Shown one piece after another: positions 12,572 to 27,664 of a DNA stretch of 64,000 nucleotides. This stretch comes from Schistosoma haematobium. Taxonomy: Eukaryota; Platyhelminthes; Trematoda; Strigeidida; Schistosomatidae. The stretch covers positions 44,917,806 to 44,981,805 of the forward strand of contig NC_067196.1 in assembly GCF_000699445.3 (NCBI RefSeq), read 5' to 3'. The notes under the pieces were generated by a model. That model worked only from the letters and a program-made list of their open reading frames with translations, was not told the DNA's origin and searched no databases. Each line of letters begins with the position of its first letter. Position 1 is the first letter of the stretch. Made by a program: the position numbers and the translations under genes.

Positions 12572-14816
12572 ATGTTGAGGTCAAGCGATAGCCTGACACT
12601 GGAAAATTCATTGAACGCTTTTGAAAGTGAAGCGATACTTCAAGCTTTAGCAGTTGCTGGACTACTGAGTCAAGAGAAGCTTTATCTGGAGCTTACAAAC
12701 GAAGCCGTAAATTTCGCGAGAAAAGAAAAGTTTAGTTTTTCGCAGTTATGCGCACTCGTTTCGATAATTAACAGGGTGTTGAAAGAACTTTCAAGTAAGG
12801 AGTTCGGTGATAATAAGTAAAACCCCAGGTTCTCCATACGACGACATACAGAATGTCCTAGATGTATCGGACAAAATTATGATGAGTTACTCTATCCAGG
12901 TATTGTGACGTAACTCCAAGTTTTACTGTAGAGGATTATCTCAACAGAGGCCACCCCACTGCATTGAGTTATTTTCGATCGCTGATTCTTTAAAATGCGT
13001 TGAATTTCTCGTGGACTCATTGTTTAGACATTGGAGACTTTACAAGTTCGCTTTAGCTCCAACAGCACGCCTTCTACCTCAGCTCATTTACGATACAAAA
13101 GGTGAGTCAGGGATTAATAACCGACAGTTGAAGTCTTAATATGCTATTTACAAATACTTCCTATAATCAAGCTTTAGTTGTTTACCCGAAGATCTGTTAG
13201 TTGTGTCCCATGTATAAAAATCCTCGAATACAGACTAAAGTTTTATTGATGAAATATCAAATCCATACGAATGTTTTTGAAATCTATAATTGTCTATTCA
13301 ACTTCTGTTTGCAAGGTTCTCACTGAACATTAAACGACAGAATCTTAACTAGCCATCAACTCATATTTCATTCATCACTTAATTTGTATCACTGAGGGTC
13401 ATTTGGTGTAAGATATTAAAACTTTTGTAAACAGAAATGGAAGAGCCCAATCACAGTAAACATCCTGACATTCATCACTGAAACAAAACACTATAAGGAA
13501 AATAGACTCTTTACTAAGGTTATAAACTTTATTAGTTTATATCGTCACTGTGCTTAAGCTTTATACAGCTTACAAACCGAACCTTAGCCACTGAATTTGA
13601 AACGACTCTAAGCTCCCAAACTATTTGAAAATGAATTTCGCGATTGTAGACTTATCCCATGTGACATCAGGTTTATGGATTTATTTTGGTCAGAAATTGT
13701 AAAGATGTTTTCAGATTGAAGATGTGGTGACCAATGCGTTTTAATAGGCAGACACTAAGACAATAAACTCGTGATCCAAAATAGCCCTTTTAGTATACAA
13801 CATATTAAAATGTCTTGTTATTCAAACTTTCATTTAAATTCTCTTCGATTGTTAAAAACTTTTTGACAGATTGTGAATCGGAAATTGTCGACTTGAAACC
13901 ATCAGGTAAAATGAAAACGTGTTGAACCAAGTTAACGCCATTTTACTTTCTAGGAACCGATTTATTATACTCAATTTTAAAATATGCACTCGAAGATCAA
14001 ATTGAAGTCAACAAACATTAAAATCAAATCGGTAATTGATTTGTGACAAATTGTTCTAAGAGGTATCCTCTTAATTCTTACATGTGATACGTTACGTAAT
14101 CAACAAAGCGAACTTACGAAAACACTTACTGTTAATAAATGACTACATACACATCACGCCTACTTCTTCGGAATCGGTTGATTATACTGGTAAAAGTGCC
14201 AAACTTACGTAGAAAGTATGTATAAAACTAAACTATGTTGTATTTCATGAAACGATTTCTATGACTACTATGATTAAGAAGCTAAAACAACGTGTATGCA
14301 CTACTTTAAACGAAAATGATTTGCTTTGCTCCTAAAAGCCGGTCAAAATCATCTGGTGAAATAGTTTAGTATACTTTATGACATCAGTTACTACTACTTG
14401 GTTAACACACTAAATACAGTTTAACAAAGCAACGACGACTATAATAGCTTGGCAATAATAATCCTAATAATAGTGTCTAGATGGATGTTTAAATATTCAT
14501 TGGGAAATGAGTTTGCTGATGCCTTGGTAAAAACAAGAAATCAAGTTTAAAACTTTTGTTTATAGCCTATGAACATGAATTACGTCCATGTGAAATTGTA
14601 AGGATACTAGTTTGCGAGGTTCAAGGACTTAAAAAGACGTCGTTATGTATGATTCTAATCTCTATATTCGTGATTGTTTGTCAGTTAGTTTGTGACAAAA
14701 TTACAGTTACAACCAACGTCAAACAGATTAACAATTTTTTATTCTTGATTAGAAGAGATGTAACTACAAGTGGAAATGTTCATACATTTACAGAAAATAG
14801 GAAAGCTTTCTGGTAA
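12572..14816 (+). CDS. CFAP119: CFAP119 (CCDC189)-like cilia and flagella protein, four putative exons
   Basis: CFAP119/CCDC189 is a small axonemal protein of motile cilia and sperm flagella. Exon 1 (12572-12816) encodes a helical segment with FARKEKFSFSQLCALVSIIN. Exon 2 (12932-13101) encodes RPPHCIELF and then FRHWRLYKFALAPTARL, matching the family's conserved RPPFSINLF...YFRHYKLYKYVFTP block. A phase-compatible 36-nt exon (13870-13905, ending CAG/gtaaaa) and a start of exon 4 at 14566 follow. Exon 4 is open to a TAA at 14814-14816, but its true end is uncertain. The exon 1 donor (AATAA/gtaaaa) was chosen because it restores phase with exon 2; the stronger-looking gtaagg at 12795 does not. 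An in-frame stop just before 12572 supports this ATG unless a 5' exon was missed. The gene ends about 160 bp from the NEMF stop codon, tail-to-tail. The family call rests on recalled family pattern, mainly exon 2; exons 3 and 4 are inference. Confidence 0.55.
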
Positions 14817-14972
14817 GACTTTTGAATAACACTTGGAAGTCAAGGAGGAAAGTAATAGTAGTCACAAGCAAGATCCTGTTCAGTATGGCTAAGAATATCA
14901 GGGAGCAATTAGGGTTTAAGCAAAAAATCACAATTGGACTTTAAAAAACATAAAGTGAAAAGAAAATAGGTT

Positions 14973-15130
14973 TTATTTTTTTCGTGAGGGCTTAACTTGA
15001 GGTAACGTTAACTTAACACATCCTGGGAAATTACGCGATACTTCTTCATCTTTCATTGCACGTATTAATTCTCGTTCTCTGTTGTTTGTGGATTTGTCCG
15101 ATGTAAACTGAAACAACGCCATTTTCGATG
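14973..15130 (-). CDS. NEMF: NEMF exon 20 (about residues 981-1032, stop codon)
   Basis: Starts after aaattag and encodes [18 protein letters not shown] to [16 protein letters not shown], matching human KAAKTALNSF and DLSRNIPGKVKVSAPN. It ends KPSRKK with TAA at 14973-14975. Confidence 0.93.
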
Positions 15131-18100
15131 CTAATTTTAGGCAAATAGAAGAAATAAAAAAATTCTATACTAGTCATAAACACGAAACCATAATAAATGT
15201 CAGTCAGCCACTCAACTAATTGAAATTTATCAAATCATTTTGCTTTGTAGCAGCTTAATTTTACGTACCATTAGACATTTAACTGAACCCCTGGCGAATG
15301 TACATTTTCATTTTGCTTGTCCGTGAACAGAGCGATTAGACACGTTGATCCCGCTGACTACGCCGTGCGTGATGTAATTGCTGTCTCGAGTTTTGCTAAT
15401 TATATGAAATACATTGTCCTATAAACCTTTGTAGTTGGCTTCTGATTTTACAATTCCTGACAGAAGTTGAATCAGTAGTGTCTAGAACATCTGATGTTAC
15501 GGAGTACCTCCAAATAGTAGCAATTTGGAGCGCAATTAGTTAAAAGATTCCTCAACCACTTCGATAAATTATAAGTCATCATACAAGCATACTGTTAATA
15601 AGCTACCAACAGAGGCTATTCTAATTTTTTCTTTACGCGAAAACGATGCTCAGTAAACGAGCTTTTGCAGATGCCATTATGAAATTGCTGACATTACATG
15701 AAGTATTACGTTGTATCAACTGAGAAGCACACTAGATAAAATAATAGTTAACACACAGTAGCGTTTACATATTAAGTAATAAGTAGAAAATAATTTGCAC
15801 GGTTTAAACAGTATATACTTTAATCATTGCATCAAATTAACATCAAAGTCCAAGAATATCATGGACTCCATGATGGATATACCAAGCTGTACAGAACAGA
15901 AATTACCTAAGACTTTTGTAAACCAGTAACAGTAATGGAAAACGAAATAAAATTACGCTAGAGAATATGTGGAGTATAATTTTGAAAATATTTTAGCGCA
16001 ATAAGAGAAGACAGGCCGAAATTATTGGTCGAGGAGAATATGAAAATTTAATTCTTTAATCATTTTCAAGCTGGAAAAATGATTATTTCAGTTGAGGATT
16101 GATAACCATTCTAAATAACAGATAATGATGACAAAATAATTTGTAAAACAGTAAACGGATATACAGATGTTGTTTATCATACCTTTTCCTCGCTTTGTAG
16201 TTCCTGGGTTCAGTTTTACTCTGAATTTATACTTTAACAGAACTGAATAAGGAGCACAGACTGGAATAGCATACAATAGTAAATCATCATCATTGGGCTG
16301 ACCAGTCAATGAATTTAACAATGAAGTTAAATCATCTTTCGATTCAACTGGCGTATCTTCGTCATCATCATTATCATTAGTTTTTACATCATTAACTTCT
16401 AAAGATTTTAAACCCTCTTCACTTTCATCTGATTTGACAGGATGATTGTCAATTTCACTGCTTGAATTACTGAATGATTCATTGTTATCACAGTCAGGTT
16501 GATTATTTTGTATACTATCTGAATTGTGAACAACTTGAGTATCCCGTACAGATTGTGGGATTTTAATTAAATTTGACAAGTGATCACGTTCAAGAATTTG
16601 GTGATACTGACTTGGTTTGGCGTCATCTCCCTATGATAAATATAATGAAGTTTGATGAGATGGACACTGCATACATATTATCATTAATATAACTAATAAC
16701 AAGAAGATTAAAGAGTTTAAAATTTATACTGATTTACAAGAAAATTTTGTAATGAATTAGAGGACTGCACTGACAAAACAGTATAGGACTTCACATAAAA
16801 GTACAGAAGTTCAAGATGCTGGCAATGGGTAGGGGTAAAATGAGAGAAAAACAAGACATACAACGAATAAATAAACTAGTCAGAATTTAAAAAAGTGAGT
16901 AATGAACACTTCCGTCCTGTAGTGGTGAATTTTGTGAGCCGCCACTGACCTTTCTTATTCTAAAGAACCTCAGTCGTAAAGTATACGTAATTGATTTGCT
17001 AGGTTCTATGTTCCTTATGATTGACAAACTAACGTGCGCGAATACCATGAGGTGATTTGACCACACTTTTTTTCAATCTACTAATATCAGTGGTTGTTAA
17101 ACATGTGTAATACATATCATAGCCAGTACATTTGGCACAATGGTACATCAGTGACTGAGTTGGCTCATGTAACTAGAGCTCTAAATTTTGCTTCAACACT
17201 GCATATTCAGTTCAACTTATGGCATTGATGTTTGGAACATAGTTATGATCGAATACCTATAACTCTGCCGTCACATGTCTTTAATAAGGTAAATATTATA
17301 CAACATTAAGGAAGAACAGATTACATTCCCATGTAATAAACTGTTTCCTGACAATACCAACAATTAATGTGTCAGCAGTTGCGAGTAATTTTTGTCTGTT
17401 ATGGAGTTTAAGTGAAATCGAACAATCTATAACAAAACTGGTTGAGTACTCAGAATAACAGGGGAAAATAAATATTGGTGCAATAAATTATAATTTAGTG
17501 TTTCGAATAATGACTGTCAAGCTAATTTACAAATAGTACGACGAGGATGAATCGACATGAAAACAGTAGTAAAAGTGTTGAAGAAAATTGATTTGAAATG
17601 AATATTGTTAAGATATTTGCGAAAATATAAACAACAGGAGCATCTGGGATGTCACGTATGAGTGACGCTTTGACGGTGTAATTAATGAAATGCCTTAAAG
17701 GTTCGCATGATTTAGAATTTAATTGAATGTATTTGATGACCATAAATAAAAATAAAACCGTAGTTATGAATAAAGCATTCACAAAAGGTGCTAAAAACAT
17801 GCCAGTGCTGTAATAAAAATACCGAATGATATTTAAGGAAGATTCTCATGAAAATCCTATGTAATATGATTTTTTTACCTGAAGTATTTTCATACGAAGA
17901 TTTCTTTCCTCGTCATCTTGTTCGTTATATTTTTGTTTAATTTTTTTAGCTTAGCTTTCTGACCACGTTTTAAAACCGGTTGACCAGTTGATGGTAGTAA
18001 TGGCTCATTGAGTCTCTTGTTTACTTCAATGGTTTCTTTATTTAAATTTGTTGTTTTCTTGGTTGGTTTCGATTTTTCAACCTTTTGACCTCTTGTCCTA

Positions 18101-21100
18101 ACTTTTTGAAAGGATTTTCTGATAAAATCTCCGATACATCAGGATCTTTATGTCTGAAGCAAAATATAACAATCAAGGTTATTTTTAAATACGGTTTAAA
18201 GAAAATAAAATTTTAAGAAGTAGTGACATGTAAAAAGATTTCAGTTCATTTATTAAAAAGTTTATGAGAATGAACTAATTTTCCAGTTACTAGCAACCTA
18301 TCAGGAACTACATACATATTTATGTACCAGGTTATAAGTGTTAATCATGGGGTAGTAGCAAATAATGTTGCAAATGAGCCAGACTACCCGCTTACCGAGA
18401 AAATTGACGGATTAATTCATGAAGGAATATTAGTGTTTAAGAGTTTTGTATATCGAGAACTATTTTTTAATGATTAAGTAGACAACTAAGTGAATCATGG
18501 ATAGATTGACTATCAAAGAATACTACATGACCAAGTTGTGGCCGACATTAAATACATCACATACAAAGGGCAATCTAAAGAGACAAATTAAACGTAAGTA
18601 AAACGCTCAGATTCCACCACTACAAGACATCCAACCAGAAATTCCACATTGATCGAAAGAATACCACCATTGATCAATCTTCTACGTTAACCCAAACTAC
18701 CATAGTCCTTGGTGCAACACTAATCAACTGTACAAGTCAATCCTTAAAGCGCTGGTACCCACTTAGTCAAATGAAAAACACATCTCAAACACTTTTAGTT
18801 TTCTTTCTCCAAGTCATTTCGGAGAGTTATCCATAAGCGTTTTTGCCCATTAAGAGTAGATTATGCATATACAGTAATTTGATATGAGAACCTATAATAT
18901 GTCTCAAGGAAAAATTGAAGGTGGGAACAAAAGTTGAGAAATTTAAGATCAAACGCAACAATCAATATAAAGTATAATAACTTTAAATACCAAAAAAGAT
19001 AAACACTGAAGATATTGTTAGTAACGAAATAAGCTTATCTTGTAAGAATATAAGATTTGAACACCGTAACAGATTAGCGAAAACAGCCACACTCATTTTG
19101 AATACCTTGGGAGATCATTTGCTAAATCAAGTTGAAGAAAAGCATCAGGAAATGCTGTAGTTTCTTCATCATTCTGGATAGTTAATGATTCGAACTGATT
19201 AAGGGGATTTCGTAAGATGGGGTGTCTATGATGATGATGCGACGCTCTCCTTCATGTTTAGCTATAGAGTCCTCATGTAACTGAAATCGTAAAACGTATG
19301 GAGAAAAGAATTACAATGAGTTGCAACAAAGCATAATTTATCTGGCCCATTTAAACTACTTTACAGTTATAAAGGATAAAACCACAGTGACTACAAACTT
19401 TTGATAGAGAATAGATGAACTGTGGCCAACAATGGAATCTAGGATGCACGTTTTGCCCTATTTGGAACTTGTTAACTGGGTGTACCTACCTGGATTCTAG
19501 AGTTGATGTTCACTTCAAGACTAGAATCCAGGACCATTCACATCAAAGGCCATCGCGTTATCCACTAAGCTACTGAGTCCATATAGTAATTCACATGTCC
19601 AGCAGGTATGAGTTTTAATTCGAGTTACCAACAGAACGCTAAATTCCCTGTATATGTATATAGGAATTGATGAGAATCATAGATGAAACGAAAACCTTCT
19701 TCATGAGTGTCGAAACGCCTCAAAAAATAAGATGGTTAAATTTATTGTCTTTCATGTATTGGATTAGTTTTATTCTAATTATGCTATTTTACGACGTAAT
19801 AATTAGATTTATTATTATTCCTGACTCAAAACACCTTGATTTTATAAAAACAGCCATTTCACAAAGAAATAAACATATTCGTGTCGACTTCAATAGTGTC
19901 ACTTTTGTGTTTCGTTTTTTGAACTATCGTTGCAACTTTAATGATAACAATACAAAAAACTTTCATGTTCAACCCTACTTATGGCTGAAAAGTTAAAGTC
20001 GTCTGTAAATCTAGTAGGCACCCTTCGAATAAAATGAATTCCTATTGTTCTACAAGTCTTTTTATTCTAGCTATTTTAAGTACAGAAACGTAAACTTTTA
20101 CCTTAAACATAATTCCAAATCCATAGTCGAAGGGACATGGAGGTAAATAGTTTTTCTTCCCACGTATCATAAATGCACCAGATGTAAGGTATTCACCACT
20201 TGGAGCTGTTTTTGAAACTTGATCATGATGGACCCACCAAGCTCTTGTTAGAACATGACTTTGCCATGCAGAACTTAGTACTACCGCCATATTTCCAGCT
20301 TCTAACAAGGTTTTTGGAGGGGGTAATGGTAAACTGTGTTGATGCAATAAGTCTACACAAAAAAATTAGAAAAAGAATTTGATTAACTGTTTTAGTTAGT
20401 AGGAAGATCCAGGTATACTAATGAAGTGTTATATGGTGATAATTAGTTTTATTGAGATAACCAATGAGCAACCTAGAAGTGTACTGACGTGTGACTTCGA
20501 ATGTTATGGAAATATATAGTTGAAAGTATACAAACTTTATGAAGTAAAGGAAATCACTATGGACGTACCTGTAAAGTCTATAATTATAAACTGGATATTA
20601 TTTTATAATTATAATGTAGTAACCGTGTTTTAATTTAAAATTGTAAGTTAAAAATAATATAAATCATTTGCCGATTACATGTTTATGTACTCGGGTTAGG
20701 GCTATATAATAGATATGAGAATTAATGATGCTACCCGGCTAGCTGGAGAGAATTAGGTGGAGAGGAGTTTGAACTAGGTACCCATATGGTTGAAAGTCGA
20801 TAACTTTAGTCACTAACCCACTATTCTACTTTAACTTACCCTGATGTTTTGAAGAATCTACCTCTTCAGAAGTTAAATGTCGGGCCTTTATTATAACAGT
20901 GCTAGCACCATGTATATCTGCATGAACAAATATATCGCCCGGTTTTAAGTAACGTTTTACCAATACTTCATTTTGTTGTGAATCATGACCAGCAACAACC
21001 AAGTAATTTTCTGAACTGATAAACCAGAAGAATTTTTCAAACCTTGTAAAATAAACAAAACTTTAGTGAAATATATGGATGCGTACCAAAAATATAATTA

Positions 21101-24100
21101 TTTTCCCATAAATTGAAGTCAATAAAGAATGAAAATACCTATTAAGTTGTACTATACATCAAGCTCTAAATTGCAGGATTGAATCAGCAGTCTAGGCACT
21201 TAATTATCAACTTCCTCCACTTAAACTTGGACAACTGTACTGGCATACCATACTTTTTAATTGGTGTTAAGTGAATGAATACACTTAGAATTTTTATGTG
21301 GGTCTCGAAGACACAGTATACTGATGAAAAGCGACCAAAATAAAGGTCGTGGATTAATTCGGTACAATAACCGTTCACTTTAACATACGATTATATTTTC
21401 ACAAACTCAGTTATCAATTACTCCAGTATGCCATTACACTATATCGTTATTATTAATGGCTTTATTCAATATTATATTTTCCGTACAATATAGAATTCTC
21501 AGCATAAGGTATTTCAGAAGGTTTCTTTTGCAGAAGGAAAAAAAGTGAAAGAAACTGATAACTACGTACATATCCACATAAGTTAAGTAGATAAACTACC
21601 TAAAATTAAATGAAATGTTTTTTAAGACGGTTTGAATCTGAATATTTTTTTAAAATTTGAAATATGTTTAGGAATACAAGTTATTGACTAGGTCAATTCT
21701 AACAACCTATTCGCCACATAGTATATTTGCCAGATAAGGTGTACGTCAATCTTGTCTTTATCTTTTCTCCACATTTTCAGAATGAGATTATTTGAGAAGG
21801 ATCTGTTAAAGATGCTTGTGAATGGATAACAGAGAACATCAGTACGCCTTTTAAAAAGGTTTGGAATTCATGAAGTCCTAAACAATGGGAAGAGCTAAGT
21901 GACTGGAAAAATTTCCGGACATCAGTTTCAGTGAAAATCGAAACATAACTATTATTCGAACCTGTGGATATAGGAAGCATGAAATCAGATGAGTGACGTA
22001 CAAAAACTTCTTTAAGTCATAAACATACCACTGGGTGTCGCTTCTAATGTGTCTTTCACCTGTAAGCTCTTTAGATAGTTTACACATACTTGAAGGGCTT
22101 TTACAAGATAGGAGTTTCCGAGTAAACATTGAGTTCAGATGTCTAATCTCTAGGTTTATTAGACCATTTAGCTTCTGAACTTCTGCATTCTTTCTTTTAC
22201 CCTCCATAATCGTTTTAGTTGTGATGTAAGTCGATAGAAACTTACAAAAACAGTTTCAGTGGAACAGCAAATATCAAAACAGAATTTAAGATAAAAAACG
22301 ATATTATCAACAGTATTTTTCAGTGAGTCATCTGTAAATAATCTCCAGTAAGTCGTACGGAACATGTTTTTCATATTTTTGATATTTTCTTCTGAGAAGT
22401 TCTTGTATTTGACTTTCGTCGTCTGATGTAAGAGTGAAATCTTTCCAAGCTTGCAGTATACTTTAGATAGAACATGAATTATACAATGATCAGAACTAGA
22501 CAATGTAGAACGTTTGCGAGTCATATATGTTCCCACATCAATAATGAAAACCTAGTCTACATGGGCATCCAAACAAGTGGAAAAATCTATTAAATTTTGG
22601 TGACCTGGTGATGAAAGTTGCAATCACATAAATTGAAATCACATACGATGCAAAGTGAACCACTGAAGGTAGTAACAGAAAATTCAGTGAATTCCTTAAC
22701 GAGAAACAGATAACCCGGATGATGCGCAGTCCGAAGTCACGTGGATGTTGATAACAATTGTATTTAATCAAGTTTTAAACATCTTAAAGTGTAGCATACA
22801 AAAGTAGATCAACACCAGTTTACGTTTACAAATCTAGCTGTTAATCAATCACTCAGTATTGGTATTTGTTCACTATTAGATCGACCAAATTATAATTATT
22901 GAAATGTATTAGCCAATCGCTGAAAAAATCTGTGTATGAAGCTCTATTTCTTTCATAAAATATAAATCTTTGCAGTTATAGGTTAGACTTTGTATTCCAA
23001 TTAGTTGAAGGCTAAGTCAAAAGTATTGAGACCATAGTGTTGAAAAGTAGTTGCGATTACCCTTATGTTTACTGTTATGTTGGTATTTCGGATTGTGTAG
23101 CAAAGAGAGGGTAATAACACATATCCAAAACAGGATTTTAGAGCTGTGACAGGAACAAGTATGGGATAATTAAAAGCCTCAGTTAAAGGAGTCAACTTTA
23201 GGCTTATAGACAGACTGAAGTTGGGTATGAAAAAGGAGTCATCTGTCGTTCATCGTTCATAATAGTCAGAGTTATAGAAAGCTCCTAAATTTAATTATCG
23301 TGTCATATAGAAGGATGTAACAGATAAGGCACAACTTTGTCCCATTATATCTTTGATCTCATACATGTCACTATAAACCATAACTGACTGTCGTTATAAA
23401 ATAATTCATAGTGCATGTAATTAATATCAACTTGGAGCACCAAATGATTGTATTGAAAAGTGTCAGGTTCAGGGAGAACGAAACTAATCTTGATAATTAA
23501 CTACGAACATCTCGAAAAAGACACTTCATTTGAGAAATATTAAGAACATTTTACAAAAATGCACAAAACGAACGTATCTGTAGATATTAAGGGGCAAAGC
23601 ATTAACCTTAGTCATTGCATACAGATAAACATACCACATTGGTTTATGAACTTCTGTAATTTGTGCAACAGTTTTAGCGGTTTTCATTTTCATTTCAGCA
23701 TTGTGTACGGCTGATTTCAAAACCTGTTAAAGACAGTTTAGATAAAGATACTTTACATCTATTAAAATAAGAAGTTATAATTGACTAATGGGTTGATTTG
23801 GGTACAGCGATCGTACAGAGTAATGCTTCGTAAACAAACTACAATTAACTCTTTAGTCTGTTGTACATACAGTCAGATGAATATCTGATTTTTTTAAAAA
23901 CATATTGACATGAATAGCTATTTCACCATATAATTAGAATGTATTTCTTTTTCAAGCTGCATTCAAATCTGAGGCAAATTAGATTCCATCTGGTCTAATT
24001 CTTATATTTACGCTAATGCAAATGGTTTGAGATATTAAAGTATATTTACCTAGAAATTCACGGTAAAACTGATGCCAAGCACAGTAACTAATGAATAAAA

Positions 24101-27100
24101 TGTCAACGAATAATAAATATGGAAAAGATGACTAAATCAAAGTGAACTCAACTAAGTAAATGAAGCCATTGTTTGGAATCATCATCAAAACTATTTGTTT
24201 TGAACAGATTTGTATTAGGTTTTGAGCTACATTATACGCGTGAAAGCTAATAACAATACGAAGTTGCTAAAAGCAGAGTATTTTAAATTAACGACCTAAT
24301 GGTGATAAGCAAAGTACTTTAAAGACAAAGCCACAATGGCTAGTACCTTTACTATGATTGTGAGTAGTACCATTTATTTAATTACAAAATGGTCGGAAAC
24401 TTGGCATAAATATAAATCAATCTCAGTTGCTATATTTCAAAGGATCATAAGGAGAGGATATTAATAGATTGAAAAGCAATAAAAGCTGAATAATACTGAT
24501 AGTAGCGGAAAATAAGTACAAGGAATACAGTTCACAAGTTAATAGAGAAAATAAGGATATAAAGATAGAAAAGTACTAATCTAAAGATGTATAAGAGAAT
24601 AAAAAATGAATACATCTGTGACATTAAGTCTGGTTATAATGCATACCCCAGCTACAGTTTAAAGTAATAGATTGCAAGACTATTATCAGCTGTTTACTAA
24701 ATATCCCCCTTCATTCCTTAAAACCACTACTAAGGCTATGAAACTGAAAAGAAATATTTTTTCTCGACAACTACACATGATAACTAACGCAAGGCATGAT
24801 ATCATTATACTCCTAGATTTAGTTCACAGTTAACGTTGCACACTCGTGAACGATAAGATTAAAGGAGAAAACAATGGTAAAATTTTATTACTTTGCGCGA
24901 AACGCTGATAGTTTTTTCTTCTTTTTTACTAGCAGCTCGTTTCTTATCATAATATCTGGAAAAGGAAGAAATGTGGAAAGTATAAAAAAAATTGTGATAA
25001 CATTCACTACTAAACGTATGAAAAATAGTAATATGTATGTTAAGTAACTTTATGAACTGATACTATGTATTTATTTGACTACTTTTTGCCTTCTTTCATC
25101 ATTCCCCTACGTTAGTAACCACTGTTAATATTAAAAAGCCACAACTGAGCATGCGAAACTGTCCCACTAAATAACACTTTTGGAAAGTATAGGAAATGAA
25201 CACTGTGTTTCACTACTTGTTTCAGATTAGGAGAGAAACTGCCTAATCATCAAAGAACTAGTTAACTTACTTTCGTGCATTGGTTAGAGCATTGACGTCT
25301 ATATCTACAACTACTTCTGTATATTCATGTTTCTTGCCTGATTTCATTAAGGTTTCGTTAACATCGCTTGAACTTTCAAAAGGATCTCTGAAATAAATGA
25401 GATGAAATTTTTTGAGTATAAAAAGTTAGATACAAACAATCGAGAGGAACAAAATGCAATAATAAACTACTTTAAACGTATGACAGCCTGACTTGTTTGT
25501 AATTTTAACTCGACAATATGACAGGCAAGTGGATCATCACGTTGTTTTGCGTCTTCAACGATTAATGCTAATTCTTTCCAGTCTATTTGATTTGATAATG
25601 CATGATTGATCATGATAATAATATTGTCAACCTGAAGATAGAAATGAAATACAACTGCACTCAAAATCGGCATTACAATTATTTTAGAAATTGAAGTGAT
25701 ATACAGCTAATTAGTTTTGCTTTGAATTTACTTAGTATTGTGTGAATTTTCATGTATAATGCAGAACCAACTTAAGTAGGCGGAAAACAATTCCTACTAT
25801 GTTATGTTGTGAGTAGGATGTACAAAACTTTGACATGAAGCTGTAGCCTGTAGTATTTAAACCAAACTAAATGAGAAAAACACGTTGATTACGCTGGAAG
25901 ACTGACACCATAAATCCTTCAAAGTTGAAAAAATTTAAACTACTGTTCAGTACCTCTGTGGTCCTATGGGAAAGTCCTGGTGATAAGATCAGAGGCTTCA
26001 CACTTGGTATAGGAGTTTATTGAGGATGGTACAATACTCAGAAGCTTTGAAACGTAGGTAGAAAAGTAGTTAATATCTTCTTAATTATAACAGATGATTA
26101 ATTAATGAATACAGACTTAAAATTAACGAGTTTTAAAAAGTTAGCAAGCTGAATATGAACCAGGTATTTGTTGCTTCGCTTGCTAATCAAGCAATAATAT
26201 TATTTTCTAAAATAGAGATGAGCTTTAAAAGCAAAAGAAGAAACTTACAAGCCGACGATTAGCTTCAAGCAGGTAAGCCTTTTGCATATCTAACTCCTGA
26301 ATAAGAAAGAAAAACGGGATACGAGATAAAGGTTATTAAAGGAACAGGCTATAGTGAACAATTCAAGCAGACTGGACACAGTAAGGTTGTCATATGAAAC
26401 TCAAAGTGGCAGCTGGTAATGAGACGACTAGAATAACCTCTCACCATATATGTATGGTATAGTCATGCCGAACAACCGTAGAAATAAAAGTTTTGTAGTT
26501 ACAGTAAACCATGTTAGTTTCAAAATTCATCGTAGTCGGAATTAACATCACCAGAGTTTATGACGAACGATTGGTATACAGACGGGGTCCTTTAACTAGA
26601 GAATAATCTCACATACCTTTTAATGCCTTTTATCCATTAAACTATTAAGTATGCGGAATAAAGAGACTAAACAAAGAATAACTTAAGGCAATTAATGAGA
26701 ATCGTCAAAGAATATCTACCTGGATTTTAGGAAAATGAATGACACAGCAACTAAAAGTGATGAGTTAGGTCAGAGAAACTCCCTAATTTATATAAGCCAA
26801 AAAAGAAAAATGAAAAGGATCTCCTTCAGATTTTTGCACTAACAGTTGCATCAGAATTCAATTTGCAACGGTGAAAAACAAAACACTAATACATTTGTAA
26901 GCATTGAAATTGTAACTAGATGAAGAAAACCTTTTTGTTCTGGGAACATATCGATGGTCAGGATTGCTTGATAAATCCATGAAATAAAAATAATAATGAC
27001 AAAAATCATTATAATAATTATTATTATATCATCCGTAATGTTTTTTATGTAAATGGCTTATCCACAATAGTATATTTCTGAAGGCGAGTTAACGAATCAT

Positions 27101-27567
27101 TATACGGAGGGAATTACTGATTTTTTATGGAAAATCAATCTATCCTATTACAACTTACAAATTTCAACCCAGTATGGATATCAAACTACAGTGAAAGTAC
27201 TGATAAACCTGTAGTCTATTAGTCTCATAATTTAAATTTCAACTTACTTGTTCAGTTTTTAGTAACATTAAACGCCGTTCCTGATCTTTTTTAATATTTT
27301 CAACTTTTCTACTAGCCTTTTGTTCCTAAAAATAAAAAGGCTAGCAGTTAGGCAGCGGAAGTAATGCATTACAAGCAATAATGGGTCAATTAATAGAAGA
27401 AAACAGAATATTTTTGTGGAGATATACACCAAATATTGAAGAAGTGTAAGGGAATGTTGTCGAATATAATTTGTTCTTTGGACAATATTTTGGAATTACG
27501 TTCTACTTCCAACTTTCATGTCCGAAAAGAAAATGAAATAAATTAATTGGTGCTAGATCACACAGTG

Positions 27568-27664
<97 letters not shown>

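Larger units (their letters stand above)
16392..20294 (-). repeat. Parent copy of the 3.9-kb NEMF segmental duplication
   Basis: This is the second member of the direct repeat with 3600-7501, lying inside the intact NEMF gene. Homology begins at about 16392 within exon 19 and ends at about 20294 within exon 16. The sequences diverge completely outside these points. The CFAP119-like gene lies between the two copies. Confidence 0.9.
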
